Shown here: in pieces, positions 24,807 to 38,686 of the stretch
Layout of the letters: every line of letters begins with the position of its first letter
How positions within the stretch are numbered: the first letter of the stretch is position 1
Assembly (NCBI GenBank): GCA_013399875.1
Contig: VXAZ01002365.1
Span: 732,768 to 796,767 of the forward strand
Source: Gymnorhina tibicen
Lineage: Eukaryota; Chordata; Aves; Passeriformes; Artamidae
DNA length: 64,000 bases
Reading direction: 5' to 3'
Made by a program: the position numbers and the translations under genes
Notes under the pieces: model-generated
What the model was told of the DNA's origin: nothing
Database searches by the model: none
What the model saw: the letters and a program-made list of their open reading frames with translations, nothing else

Positions 24807-25899
24807 TTACTCAAACTTCACACTGCCTCCTTTTAGTATAAACAATTCTCTACCTGGAGCTATCCAAGCAAGTTTTCTGGACCTTGAACAGAGACCAGAG
24901 GAAGATTAAGAAACAACAACAAAAGGTTATACAGAACTGAGTTAGTGACAAGACTTCAGCTGGACTCAGTAGAGGAGACAAACAGAAACCACTAAAAAAG
25001 AAAACTAAACTATATATCTGCAAGTGAACGTCCGGCCAGTAAGACAGCATTAGTATACAGGAAACCTTAGAAAGTAGCAAGTATTAATGTCAGTCAATAA
25101 CATTAAACCAGACATGAATAATTAGGAAACACAACCTGAAGGACATGTAGTCTCCAAATTTATTTTTAACAGAATTATAAAAAGGTAAAATAACTGTGAC
25201 TAATGCCAGGCAAGCCACACTGATATCATCAAAAAAAGCAGAATTTCTCTAGGATCCTCCTGCAAGCTACATTTTAAAGGCAGAGTAAGGACAGATGGAT
25301 ATTTTACTACAAAATTTCTGTAAAAAAACAGTGAGGGAATCAAACAGGATGTACAGAGTACTGTTTCCAAATATATATTTTTGCTGGGCAGACACATTTG
25401 CTCTCTTTTGTTTCTCAGGCAGAAGAAAGAAGTGAAATTTTATATTTATCTTCAAAATAATTTCTTCCAAACTATAAACACTATCATTCCTCTGCTGTTA
25501 GTGCCTAATGCTTACACAGTCTCATCATGGCAAGGACAGTGAGCCAAACCCTTGCACAGCAAACTACTTTCCATTCTGGGTGTTAATCGTGTTGCAAAGG
25601 TTGATATTGCTGTTACTGTCAACAATCTGGATAAAGCTTCCAAACTCTAAGATTTGTCTCACCAACAGAAAAAAGGTAAATTTAAATTGCTGCTTCTACA
25701 TAGACTCAAATTCCCTACAGAATCTTACTTCAGCATCATTTAATATTATGGTCTAATAAAGATCTGTACTGAAAGTAAGTTTTTCACTTGGAGAAGTACT
25801 GAAGCAGTTTTGCTGGAAAACTCAGGGGAGAAAAAAGAACCCTGTTATTATAATGTCACCAGATGACACAACTCTCAAAATAGTTCACTTGAGCTCAAA

Positions 25900-26176
25900 T
25901 CACAGAATGGTTTGGGTTGGAGGGGACTCTCAAAGGTCATCCAGTCCAACATCCCTGCAATAAACAGAGACATCTTCAACTAGACCAGGCTGCTCAGAGC
26001 CCTGTCCAACCTGACTGTGCCTTTCCAGGGATGAAGCATCTACCACCTCCTGTGCAAACTGCTCCAGTGTTTAACCAGTCTTAGCACAAAAAATTTCTTC
26101 CTTTTATCTAGTCTGAATCTACTTTCTTTTAGTTTAAAGCCATCACCCATTGTCCTATCACAGGCTCAAGGACAAC
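25900..26176 (-). mobile_element. CR1 LINE fragment, same strand as CDK17
   Basis: The element reads on the minus strand, so its 3' end is at the left, beginning cacagaatggtttgggttgg. The body continues through the complement of the usual CR1 segments (ccagtccaac, ctagaccaggctgctcagag, cccattgtcctatcacagg). It is 5'-truncated and visibly diverged, with the internal part more decayed than the 3' end. The right edge is approximate. Confidence 0.9.
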
Positions 26177-27658
26177 TTGGACCACTATCCCTTTAGATGA
26201 GAGAGAGGGCTAAGCTCCTCTAATTCCTTCCTCCCACTCTCACTACATTCCTTCAGTAACTTTGTTCCCATAATGTTTTTTCTTTCTGGAATTTATGTGC
26301 TGGGATGGAGAGACACAGAGAAAATCCATGCTAAAGTGGCACTAACATTCAAAACCAATAAGCCAAGTTTAAGAGCAACAGATAACCTTAATAACTTATT
26401 TTATTTTTATCTATCTGGTTCTTTGTTCCTTAGCCTCCTTTGGAACACCCTTGTTGGTTTTTTCCCCCTGTATTCAACCCTTAATATACAAAGTCCAACT
26501 GATGTCATCTGTCATCTCAGAGTAAAAGATCACGTTTTGACTGATGTAATAGAAGGCCTATTTCTTTAAAAATTTAGAACATGCTACTCTTACACCAAAC
26601 TATTGTTTCTATGTCAAGTACTTGAGCTGATCCTGAATTACACAGTTCAACATACTGTTGGAAAACAGTATCCTTTTGCCAAAATATTCTTTAAAATAAT
26701 ATTACATGCACTCTAAGGGAAGCTTGTATTAGTGGTACCACCCAGGTATGCTGCCTTTCAACATACCAAAGCATGCTGAAGAGTAACCAGAAATCTTCCC
26801 ACTGCAGTTTATTTCCTTTTAATAACTAGGATCCATAAGCCTGAAATTAAACAGTCCAAGAAGCTTCTAGTTTTCACTTGTAGAACTTGTAATTCAGATT
26901 GACAGCTTTACTTTCTTTAAAATTTGTCTCTATTACTATTTAATAAAAAGGAAGCCAAAAAAACCTTCAAAAGGACCAGCCATCTGCCTCATTAGTAAAG
27001 CACAAAATAATCAAGTACTAGCATACTTAGATTTAAGTTGTGCATCTTGAATACAGTTTCAGCACAACACCTGGTAACCATATCTATCTTTGAAGTAAAT
27101 AAAACAAGCTGTTGAGAGTGTTTTCATTATGAAAAACTACATTTTCTCTTAAAGAAGGTTTCTTAACTAAAAAACCCCAAATCTTTAAGATTCTGGTTAT
27201 GCAATTATTTCACTCTTGCATTCTGATGAAAACCTAAGAATAAAAATCTGCCAGACTGTTACTGTGAAGTAAGCCTTAATTTTTTATCTCCCTGGACTCT
27301 ATCTTTTTAATACACTTTTATAACAAGACTTGAGAATGAAACTTCTCATCAGCTGAATGGCGAACCAGAATGGCAGAGGCTTCTGTTAGTAGAGGCACTG
27401 TTACCATTTACTGCAGTAAACTGTAGGTTGGCTTCACATAGAAACAAGATACATATACAGAGTTAGGTAACTTTATGCTTGTGTTTGATAACATAAATAA
27501 ATAGTGGTTTTAAGGAAGGCCTGGTTATAGCAACGATGCAGCAGGGAAATAAAAAACTGAATTATTTCTGTCTACTGAACTATGCATGCCTCCTTCTGTT
27601 GAACTGTTGACACGCACTCTCCTTTCTGCCATTTCTGATTTTAATAATGAAATAAACT

Positions 27659-27676
27659 GTTGGACTGCAGTCCAAC
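27659..27676. repeat. 18-bp perfect palindrome
   Basis: gttggactg followed directly by cagtccaac, with a PstI-type ctgcag at its centre. No loop. Could be a dimeric protein-binding site or chance. Confidence 0.9.
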
Positions 27677-28430
27677 CAATATGGCACCTAAAGGTATATT
27701 GTATATTCATACAGCAAAATGAACTCTTATCTTTTTCTTCATAGTTCATGTTATTACTATCTGACAGTAATCCTCTAGGCATTACCATTCCTTGCATCAG
27801 AATGACTCACTGGAACAAGCCATACCCTTTGACCAAATTTACTAGAATTGAGCATGAATCTGAGGTTCTATTTCCAGACTGTTACTTTAAAAATATTAAA
27901 TTTAAAAATTTCACTTAAAAAATACTACAGTCAGCTATCAGTTGACTGGATTAATCTCATGGACTCTTTTTAAAAATTATTATTATTATTGTCCTTTCAA
28001 ACAATTGGGACCATCTCACTGCTCAAAGTTTATTGGGTTATTTGTATCTTTTATTCCACACCACTGCTGACACTTACAACAACATTTCTCCAAGGTCCAG
28101 CTATGAACCCAGTATGTCCCTAGCACAGGTTACAAGGAACACTTTTTGAAGAGATTTTTACCACGGTATTTAAATTAGCTTTAGATATAATCTGGGGGGT
28201 TCCTAGCTCTTCAATATGATTGTTATTGTCTCAACAGTTCAGACTCTTCTTTCACTATGATGCTATGGTGACTACAGATTGTAAGACATCCACTTTTAGG
28301 TTTTTTAATTCAGTTGGAAATAGACTCCACCACAGAACTAAAACAATGTCATAATACAGTAAGATAATAAATGTGTACAAAAATCCTTTCAGAAATTCAG
28401 AAAAATTGTTTTGAGAGCAACCATGAGGAG

Positions 28431-29082
28431 AAGGCCTTGGTGGCGTGGGTGGATGAGAGGTCAACGTGTCTTGTCAATGTGCACTTGCAGCCCAGAAAGC
28501 CAATTGTACCCTGAGATGCATCCAAAGCAGTGTGGCCAGCAGGGCAAGGCAAGGGATTTTCCCCCTCTACTCTGGTGAGACCTCACCTGGAGTGCTGCAT
28601 CCAGCTCTGGGGGCTCTACTGCAAGAAAGATGTGGACCTATTGGAACAAGTCCAGTGGAGGGCCACCAAGATGACCAGAGGGCTGGAACACCTCTCCTGC
28701 AAGGAAAGGCTGAGAGAAGAGAAGGCTCTGGGGAGGCCTTTTAGCACCTTCCAGTACCTAAAGGGAGCCTAAAAGAGAGCTTGAGAAGGACTTTGAACAA
28801 GGGCATGTAGCGATAGGACATGGAGGAATGGCCTCATAGCTGAAGGAGATTAGATTTAGATTAGACAGTCAGAAGAAATTCTTTACTGTAAGGCTGGTGA
28901 GGCACTGGAACTGCTTGTCCAGAGAAGCTGTGGAGCCCTACCCCACCTCTGGCAGTGTTCAAAGCAAGGCTGGATGGGGCTTTGAGCAATGTAGTCTAGT
29001 ACAAGGTGTTCCTGCCCATGGCAAATGGGTTGGAACTAGATGATCTTCAAGGTCCCTTCCAACCCAAACCATTCTATGATCC
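28431..29082 (+). mobile_element. CR1 LINE fragment, about 650 bp, antisense to CDK17
   Basis: A longer CR1 copy. It starts near aaggccttggtggcgtgggt, passes through the characteristic ggtgagacctcacctggagt and agtgctgcatccagctctgg, and ends with ggaactagatgatcttcaag, ccaaaccattctatgat. The frames at 28466-28744 and 28530-28772 are remnants of this element, not host genes. It forms an inverted pair with the copy at 33463-34060. Confidence 0.95.
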
Positions 29083-32000
29083 TACAGAATTAAGAGACCT
29101 TTGGATCTTCACAACTTAGCCACCTCTACTGCTGGAAGCAGGGTCCAAAATGAAGCTATTTATCACAAATAAAGATAAAATAGACACCAATTGTTATGTG
29201 GTTATGAAGTATTTCCCTTCTGAATTAATTAGCTTTATTAAGAAAAGAGCAGTAGGAGAAATTTGATGATGGCAGCACATGTGGCAGGCATGAAGTGTCA
29301 GACAAATTGCAGTAGAAGCATAATCACTTTTGCTTTATACAAAAAGTACAAAACACACTCAAGTTAATGAAAGTGAAGGTGGTTTCCAAGAATCAAGACC
29401 AAATTTGCTAAATTAAGCAGGGCTTGCTAAAAAAAAATTCAATTTTCAGAGAAATAACAAGTAAAAATATGTATTATCTTGGTACATTGTTACTGAAACC
29501 AAACAAACATAAAAGAAACTGAGCAAAATCTCAACCAAAAATCTTTGAAGGTGGCAAGCAACCAAGATAACATAAAAGAACTGCACAGATTATGATGATC
29601 TAAACACAATCCTAACCTCTTTGTAATGTTCACTCTAACAGCTCAACCTGTACTTTGCTGTCCACATTATAATTTATATAAAAGCTACTTCAACTGTCTC
29701 TTCAGCAGATCAGTCTTCAATTCCCTTAAAGCATGTAAGCTGCTGAAGAGAAATTATGTCCTATCACTGTGCAGTCTTAGGGAAAAGAAAAAAATAATCA
29801 GCTATTTTCATTGTTAGTATCATACCAGTATTTAAACATTTACTAAAAAAAGACTGTGAAGTAGTACCTACAAATTTGTTCTTGATAGGGAAGTTACTCT
29901 GGAATCTACAATTTTAAAAGTTGCAACAAAACAAGTTCTAAAGCTAAACATATATTGATGCTTCTATGATAAAGCAACTAGAGCACTGGAGAATTAAGTT
30001 CGAGCCAGGAACTGCAATGAGCAATGAATGACAGACAGATGCAAACCAAAATAACAAGAGAGGAGAAACTGAAGTAGAGAGAAGACTCAGAAGGTATTGA
30101 AAAGCAGTGATAGAAAGGAGATAAGATAGAGTAAGCTGTATGCAACAAGTTCCCTTACCAATAAAGAGGGAAAACGACAGAGATTTGATCTACATTTCAA
30201 GAGAGTAAACTGGGTATTAGGCTTCCTAATCACTAGATCAAAAGCCCCCACATTCACATGATGCATAGCATCAGAGTTTTCCAGCTTTTCTGTACAAATT
30301 TGTTCAAAACACTGTAAGTATAACTCTGTTTCAAACCTACACTGAACAGAGGATCAACTGTGCTACCACAGCCACCACAAAGCTGAAAAGCAGCATTGTT
30401 GCATGTTCTGATCAAGTCAACAGAAGTGTTATTATTTGCTTACACTTGATCTGGATCAAGTTTGCACCGATGGGTGATCCTGCAGGGAGAGTAATGAACA
30501 AATCTGCTATTGCTGGAGGTGCCGCTGTGAGCGCAGGTACAGGAGCCCGCAGACGGAGAGCTGTACTGACAGCTTTCCAGAGTAAAACAGCAACCACAAA
30601 ACCCTATGGCTCCCTAAGCAGCCTATTCCACACATCAAAGAAACAAAGGTTTGCAAGAAGTCCACTTATGAGTTAACATTCTTATTTAGTATTTTGTTTT
30701 TAAAAAATCTTTTCCACCACTGAGTAAAATTTTTCCTCTTTTTTATTTCTATCTTTGACTTAATCACTCTCCCACTGAAGACATTAAAACTCACTGACTT
30801 CCATGAGAACCATTAGACCAACATAACACACCTCAGACTAAAAGCCCTGCTTTAAATTTCATTTGTGCATAGAAGTTTTCAAAAGTTTACATCAGCTCAT
30901 GAAATTTTACATGAAATATGAATTTTTCTGTTTTCCAGACCTTCAGTTTCCCATTTCTCAAGTGTTTTCAAGAAAAAAAAAAAGGTTCAAGAACCACTTC
31001 TAAGTTTAATAACCAAGACCATCTTGAAACTAAGCCTCTGTCTTGCACAGGACCAAGAATTGTTCAGTCAAGATACCATTCTCCTTTTTACTCAGTGTCA
31101 TGGTTTTTGCTTTTTATTTAACTTTGCAAAATTAGTCAGATCTCTATGAAGTGTCCAGCCTCAAGGGGTTGTTTCTTCAGAAATCACTCCTAAGGAGGAC
31201 ACAAAAGACTAAAAGACAAAGTTTGGGCTAGTTTGTAGTTGTGAAGTCTTCTTATAAAAATAATGCAAGAAAGACTAAAAGTGATAATATATCTTCAACC
31301 TATTGAAAAATATGTGAATGATTTGCCACATCTAATTAGTGAACGCTTAAGTGCCTACGTCAGGTTTTAATCTTTAAAAGGGAATGACACATAAGATCTC
31401 CAGTGCTTCAAAGGTCTCTGGTTTCCTTTACTGTGCACAGGAAGCCTTCAGTCAATGCAGTGTTACTATCTTCTAAAAGTCACTTGAACATTTAGTCAAA
31501 GGAATGATGACTACCGATACCACAGAAATTGGTCTAATTCCTCAGAGATACAAGTATATTATGCAAGCACCATTTTGGTACTCTCTTCGTTTATTCCATC
31601 CTCAAAAACGGTGGAAAGCCCAAAAATGTGATGAAACAAGAAGTCAGACCATGAGAAACTGAAGTAAAGAATAAAGTCTAAAAAGATTTATCAAATCAAC
31701 GGACTTCTGTTTTATTCAGAAATAAGGTAATATTCGAAACAGTCTTCTAACAGAACTGTAACTCATCCCTTGCAGGTAAACCAACAACATTTTCTTTCCT
31801 TTTCAGAAACAGCAAAAGACAGATGCTGTGATTTATGAGGATGCCAGCACAAAAACAAATGCCAACTCTTACACAGAGTAAGAAACAAAGCAGTACGCAA
31901 ACCTCTTACACCGCCTAGGTAAAATTTTCAATGTGTACTGCAATTAAATTTACTGGTTTTGGTAAATCAGATATATTTTAAAGCAACGGTAAAGCACTTG

Positions 32001-33462
32001 AAAGTTACACAGTTTTAATATCATGTATCCTTTTGCTCTTAAACTGCTTGCTCTAAAAAATTAATTATTCTAGTCTGTTTTTAAAACTAGTCTTCCTTGC
32101 CTGTAAAATTAAAGTACGCCTTTAAACTATGAAGTAGATCACTAGCCAGCCCTTACTCTGCCATCTGTGTCCAGTCCTTTACCTTAGATGGCCAACTTAA
32201 ATTTCATGCAGTTGAAACTATTCAAAGTAAAAATACTAAGGTGTGTTATTATTTCTAATTGTCTTGTACGCTGCAAAACAGTTCCTTAAATTCGAAATAA
32301 CAAAAAAAGAAGAGTTGAGAGAAATACGTGACTCAGCCAATTTGACAGGAACATTTGACATTTTACATAATTTCAGCATTGTCACAATGCATATTTTTAT
32401 CTGGTTTTGAAGCAACTACAACTAAAATTTCTGATACAATAAGATACTAACCCGCAATGAATTTTTATTTGAATCCATAAAATATGACATACATACAAAT
32501 ACGCTAACAGTTGTACAATAGCACATTGCTGAAGCATACATATTAATAATGGAATTGATTTCTTGGAAGCAAGAAAGATTCTTCTTGACTATGAAAAGTA
32601 ATACAGTACAGCTAAAGGCTGTATGGCCATCACTGATGATTCTTCTCTTCATTTTCTCCAGGCTTCACATTTTATAAAACTATTTCAACTTTGGCAAAGG
32701 AGCAACAAGACTACTTGGAAATAAATGCATTATTACTGAAGGTACAGTTACTTAAAATATTTGCAGTATTTGATCATAATATATAAGAGCAGGTATGGCT
32801 AAACAATAGAAGGAAAAAATATATAGCCATATAGATATGAAATATATAAAGCCATATTAACCAACTACTTGATCCCTGGAAGTGGACAGTCTCACCATTT
32901 TGCCACAAATGGATAAATTTAACAAGAAAAATATTAATATGAAAAAAACTGTAACTTCACTGTACTTGCATTCCCACTGTTGAAAAGTATGCCATCAAAA
33001 ACAATACTTCCGGAAAGAAAATAATGTAAGCAATGTATCTATACACTCATCTTCAAAGAAGGATTTGGTCTGGATAAATGTGTGTAGCAATCCTTAGTTC
33101 TCTGTAGGGATCATTTAAGTCATCCAGTAGACAAATTGGGATTCAATGCTAGGATCAAAGTTTTCAAAAAACTGCAACACGAAACATGTTCAGAATAGTT
33201 ATGGATCAAAACCAAACACAGAACAGTATAAAGTGGTTAGTAAGTCAATACTACGAAAACATACCCGTTTTTCCTGACAATTTTCAGGACTGCTGACCTA
33301 GCTACAAATTCAGCTACTAGCCTGACATCAAAGCATAAAATATGAATGTTCTTTTAGAATCCAGTTTTCCATCTTTTCCCCTATTATCTAATCTATTATT
33401 ATTTTCCCTTTCTTAATAGCACCAACAAATATTAAAGCCACATTTAGGATTACTGAATGGGT

Positions 33463-34060
33463 CATTCTATGATTCTGTGCATCTTAGAAAGGTTTGGGTT
33501 GGAAGAGACCTTAAAAATTATGTAGTTCCAACCTCTCTGCCCATAGGCAGGGACACCTTTCACTAGACCAGGTTGCTCAAAGTCCCATCCAGCCTGGCCT
33601 CGAACACTTCCAGGAATGGGGCATTCACAGCTGTTCCAGTGCCTCACCATCCTCACAGTAAATAGTTTTGTCTCATTACCCTACCTAAACCTTCTCTCAG
33701 TTTTAATCCACTCCTCCTTGTCCTGTCACTACATGCCCTTGGAAACAGCCTCTCCACCTTTCTTGTTGTCTCCCTTCAGGTACTGGAAGGCTGCAATCAA
33801 GTCGTCTCTGAGCCTTTCTCTTTTCCAGGCTGAACAATCCCAATTCTCTCAGCCTTTCTCATAGGAGAGGTGCTCCATCCTTTTGATCACCTCTGTGTCC
33901 CTCCTCTGGACTGGCTCCAACAGGTCCACGTCCTTCCTGTGCTGGGGACGCCAAAGCTGGATGCAGTGTTCCAGGTGGGGTCTCACCAGAGCAGAGGGGC
34001 AGAATCCCCTCCCTCACCCTGCTGCCCACGCTGCTTTGGATGCAGCCCAGGACACAGCTG
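33463..34060 (-). mobile_element. CR1 LINE fragment, about 600 bp, same strand as CDK17
   Basis: The reverse-oriented CR1 begins at its 3' tail (cattctatgattctgtg), then aggtttgggttggaagagac, and runs to the complement of ctgggctgcatccaaagcag near 34060. Its body aligns by eye with the 28431-29082 copy over the segments around the ggtgagacc motif. The frames at 33462-33656, 33859-34068, 33870-34061 and 33883-34122 are CR1 translations. Confidence 0.95.
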
Positions 34061-35804
34061 AAGTTCAAATCTTGCTATTTGAACAACGGCAGAAAGTAAA
34101 TGGATTTCACAGTTACTCCTAGTCTGATCCAGATTCCATTATGATGGACACCGCTCAGAAAAGCATTTTCAGACTCTTGAGTATGCCTTAGAGGTAGCGA
34201 AATTCTTTTGTGTGTTTATCTTTCTCTCTCCTTTTTTTTCTTCTTTTAATAAAAAATAATCAAAAAAGGAAATTGTGAAAGCTCTTGAAAATTGCTTGCA
34301 AGTTGAATCTGGCTGTGAAGTAAAAACGGCAACAAAAAAACCCAGTGAATAACCCTCCAACCTTTCAAGTAAAATGAGAAAGAACATTGACAATGGATTT
34401 AGTCTCTCAGCCCTCCATAATCTCTACAGAAAAATTCTCATGCTCAAGACAGTGTTATTTTTTAACTGCGTGTGTTTACAAGACCATATGAGTGCCTTTA
34501 AAAAATCCACACCACTAAGCCAGCATCATTTAAAAATACTCTCCTTATGTAAGAGTACTTTAATATGCATTTCTGCTCTTTAGCTTACTCTTCCTTGTGT
34601 GTCAAAGCTTATTTCTGATTGCACTAGATAGGCGAGGGATTAAGTTCTCCTGAACTGCTGAAGGTAACCTTTCTGGATGTAAAGAAACAGATGTAGTCAA
34701 ATAAGCAAAGCTACAATGAAGATTTGAAATAAAAAGAACAAAATGGTAATCTGTGAGAGGCTTCTACTGAAAGCATCAGAAATGAACTACTCTAATGCCA
34801 AAATCTAGAGAAATATTTTTAGTATTTTTTTTCCACTTTTAGCTTGATTTAAAAAATTCCCACTTTCATGCTAGCCTAGCTTGTTTAAACATCAGCTATA
34901 AATTTTTATTAGAAATAAAAATAACTGAAATTGCACCATTCCAAATGAAAAATTGCCAGAAAATGGGAAGAATTTCACAGATCTATTTTTACTGTTGAGA
35001 GATGCTGAGCGAATTACATAGGAAATCCTACTCTTTTCAGGATACGTAGGAAATACATAAGACATCATATCATTTTTCTGAAGTTCCCAAACTTGAGTCA
35101 AGTAAGTTATTGTAAAGAAGAGCTGAAGGAATTAACAGGGATCATAGCAAAGATATACACAATCAAATTCTTTTGAAAAAGAAAGATCACATTTGATTGT
35201 TTTTCTGGTGAAAAGCTGTAACTTGCAAATCTAACAAACTGTAACTTACCAAATCTGAAATACTGAATCAATTTATCAACCATCAAAATATTCAGCCCAA
35301 GTGCTGATTCCCAAGAATCAATAATTATTATACAGACTGGAAAATCAACAGAAATGTGTTAATATTTCACCTTAACCTTAAAAATATCAAGAGTTTTCTG
35401 AATATATACAAAAAAAATTTACAAAAAAAGAGTACTTTTTCTTCCCTCTCTATTTTTGGTGAGTATTATTTGTCTTTTCCATATAAACTTACATCTAAAT
35501 CTTGCCCTTAGAATGACAATATGAAAGTCAACTGAAGCTAAAAGTCACTGTGGTGTGGACACTGCTGTCTAGACAAAAACAAGATAACCAAGCTAACACA
35601 TAAATAAAGAAGAAAAAAGGCAAAAGTGGCTTCCTAAAAACCAATTACCTGGCTTTCCAGATGTGAGGGAGGATGGGGGGGAAAGCTTGGTTTACAGGCA
35701 AGAAGTTACAAGCAATTTTCTCATTCAGTAGAAGAAAGTGTCAGCAATGCCACACTACCTGTTTTCTAACATAACTCTTACCAGTGATTCAAATGGAGAT
35801 CGTG

Positions 35805-35836
35805 ACCACTTCAGCTCATAACCACTTCAGCTCACA
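35805..35836. repeat. 16-bp tandem duplication
   Basis: accacttcagctcata at 35805-35820 is followed by accacttcagctcaca at 35821-35836: two copies with one mismatch. Confidence 0.93.
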
Positions 35837-36694
35837 CACCTCCCTGATAAGGATGTTTTAAACTGTCTACCCCCACAAGAAAAAAAACCCTATTAGCATA
35901 ACAACGCTGGAGAGAAAAGATTATCAGAAGGATTGTCAAATATTACTTCCCATGTAACATTTTGATATTGCTTATTTCAGGACAGTGGAATACTTTCATT
36001 TTAGATCTGAAAACTTGTAATATGATAGCAGGTGATGACAATCCAACAAAATATAGTTTTCAAACAAGCTTCAGCAAACTTCTCAACTTCAGCATGACAT
36101 GGACTATTTTTATTCTGTGTATTTAGACTCTAGTTTCAAATTGTATAACAAATTGTTGGGGTGAGGGGGAAATAAACATTCACTGACCGCCTGCTGTCAT
36201 AGATCATGAAACAGTTTAATTGTTGAAAAAAAAAGTTGACTCCAGTCTCCAAATGCTGAAGTTAAATGGAACATTGAAAAGTGAAAGGTTTTTAGCCTGC
36301 ATAAAATAAAAAACGTCCCAAGTCATGGAGGGAGATGACTGGTAAGACTTCATAGAAAGTTTTATAATATTTTTTGCAACCACTTCTAACAAAAGGCTTC
36401 TGTCAGTAGCAATGTGCATACCAATTACTCCATAGCCAGCTCACGTATCACTGCTGCAGTGACTGCAGTACACACAGAAGATAATAAAAAAGATATGCAA
36501 TCCACCACAAACTATTTATCCTCATGCTTTTGTTTAAATTGTTGACACCTAAACTGCCCTCACAATTATGCTGAGGCAAAAATAGAATTATAAGCTTTCA
36601 CAGTTTAGGATTTTACTGAGTTTTTCAAGTGCCTTAGCCTCTTGCAAAGAAGCAGCCAAGGTATCAGGTGCTTCAGAACTGCAGGTAGCTTTCC

Positions 36695-36750
36695 ATTCTG
36701 CCTTAATCAAATATGTTACATCAATTCTGCCTTAATCAAATATGTAACAT
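36695..36750. repeat. 29-bp tandem duplication
   Basis: Two adjacent copies starting attctgccttaatcaaatat at 36695 and 36724, nearly identical (the copies differ at gttaca versus gtaaca). A recent-looking slip or patch duplication within intron 1. Confidence 0.95.
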
Positions 36751-38670
36751 GCAAGTACCCTCTGCCCAGCAACATCAGGGTTGCCTGGCCCCCTAAAGAT
36801 ACCACTATCAAGAATAGAGTAATTTTCTCACCTAAAGAAAGAACTGCTGTCTTACAGAATCAGTGATTAATCTGGCCTATTTCTTCTCACATTTATTTTG
36901 ATTTTAGCTTCTATCACTCTCTAATTTTCTCTTTTTTTCCTGGGTGTAGGAGGAAACCCTACCCTCTGCTGACAAAAGAGATGGCAGGGTATAGCCATTA
37001 CTCATGAACTAACAAGACAAGCTCCTCATTATAAAGCAAGAATTTAAGAGAACCTCACTAAGGAGAAACACACACACTTCGCTTTAGTGGCAGCAGGGAT
37101 GAAAATACATTTTGGACTCCCCACAAGCTGTAACTACATTGTCAACGATGCCTCTGCCATCACACATCTCACATGCTGGAAATCTGGATAAGAAAGCACA
37201 AATGCTGTACATGTATTCAGAGCATGTTTCCTAGACTCATACCAATTAGTTCCTTCCCTTCTGTTTCCTATCACTTGAATAAAAACATTGGGAAAGATCC
37301 AAATAATGACATTTTGACAGCATAAAAGCAAAGACAGTCAAACATTACCAAAGCACATCCGAAACAAACCAAGCATAGAGGGACCTCTTTTCCCAACACC
37401 TAATTCCTCATTATATACTTCCGTGAACTCTAATCAGGTCCTTATAACAAAGACAATATGATTCCCACATGCAACATAAATTCTGTAGGTACAGATCAAC
37501 TACCTTCCCAAGAATTAATCTGTACCTGTAACAAGCTTGAAGAACTTCCTTGAGTATGAGAGACTAAGAAAAAAAAATACTGAACCTGCAAACATAACTA
37601 TAGGCAGCTTGCAGATCTCAGATGCATGTAGAGGACAGCACTCATGCAGATACATTTAGATACATTTATACTGCACCTGAAAAAGCAATGCCTGAAGAGC
37701 AATTTCCCACTTCAACAAGGAACAATTAACATAGTCACATAGTTAACTTCCGAGGTAAAGGAACTAAACATACAACTACCTGATAACCTGATAGAAAAAG
37801 CTCAAAACTTTGAATTCAAAAACAATTAAAATTAGCTACTTGTCTCAAATTAGATATCAGAGGAAAAAAAATGGCAGAGTTCACATGCTGAATGTCTGTG
37901 ACACACACAGAGTCAGGATGCCCTAGGAATAAGACTGACTGACCTAGATGAGCTGCCCTTTTTCCCACATCCCTCTTCCACATTCTTGATCACTCTAACA
38001 AGACTTCAAAATAAAAACCTATATAATTCTATTAAAGAACCTCCCCTCTACAAGGTTAATGCAATTACCATTGATTTGTTTTTGAAATACATATTTATCA
38101 TTAAATTCGAATTTTAAACATTCAAATCTGATTTACAAAGCAAAGAAAGGCTGGGACCAACTCTTTTAAAGCCTATTCTTACTACACATACTCTCTGCAT
38201 GCTGTGGAAATCTATTACAACCGAGTTACATAAACCAGGTATCCTGCTTCATTCCACACTAGAGCAGCTCTTGCTTACTATTGAAACATGGCAGAGTTAT
38301 AAACAAGTATAGAACTCAAGCAGAAAATACTTTTAGTTGATTAGAAATTCCAATATAAAGAAAATTAACCTTATAAAGGCTCATGAATATCCCAGCAAGA
38401 TGATGTAAAATATCAAAATGCAGTAAAAGTAAATGCAGTGAAAAGTAAACTTTCATTTGGTAGAAGACTTTTGAGGTAAAAATCCCCAATCCAAAGATTA
38501 ATAAACTAAGCTACATACATGTGGCATCCCAATGCAGTTAGTATATGCAGAGACTAAGTAAATTTTATAAACTAAATCTGAGGATTTACCAACACTTGAA
38601 ATATCTTGCATCAACTCTTTGAAATAAACATTCTATTTTCTTCACAGGAATATAGAGCAAATTGAACATT

Positions 38671-38686
38671 AAAAAAAAAAAAAAAA
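38671..38686. repeat. A16 homopolymer
   Basis: Sixteen A on the plus strand (T16 in the CDK17 transcript). No processed-pseudogene body was recognised beside it. Confidence 0.9.

Noticed and set aside
28466..28772. Two overlapping plus-strand frames resembling predicted bird proteins
   Set aside because: They lie wholly within a CR1 copy; such predictions are CR1 remnants.
33859..34122. Frames on both strands with Cys/Pro-rich translation
   Set aside because: All fall inside or at the edge of the CR1 copy at 33463-34060.
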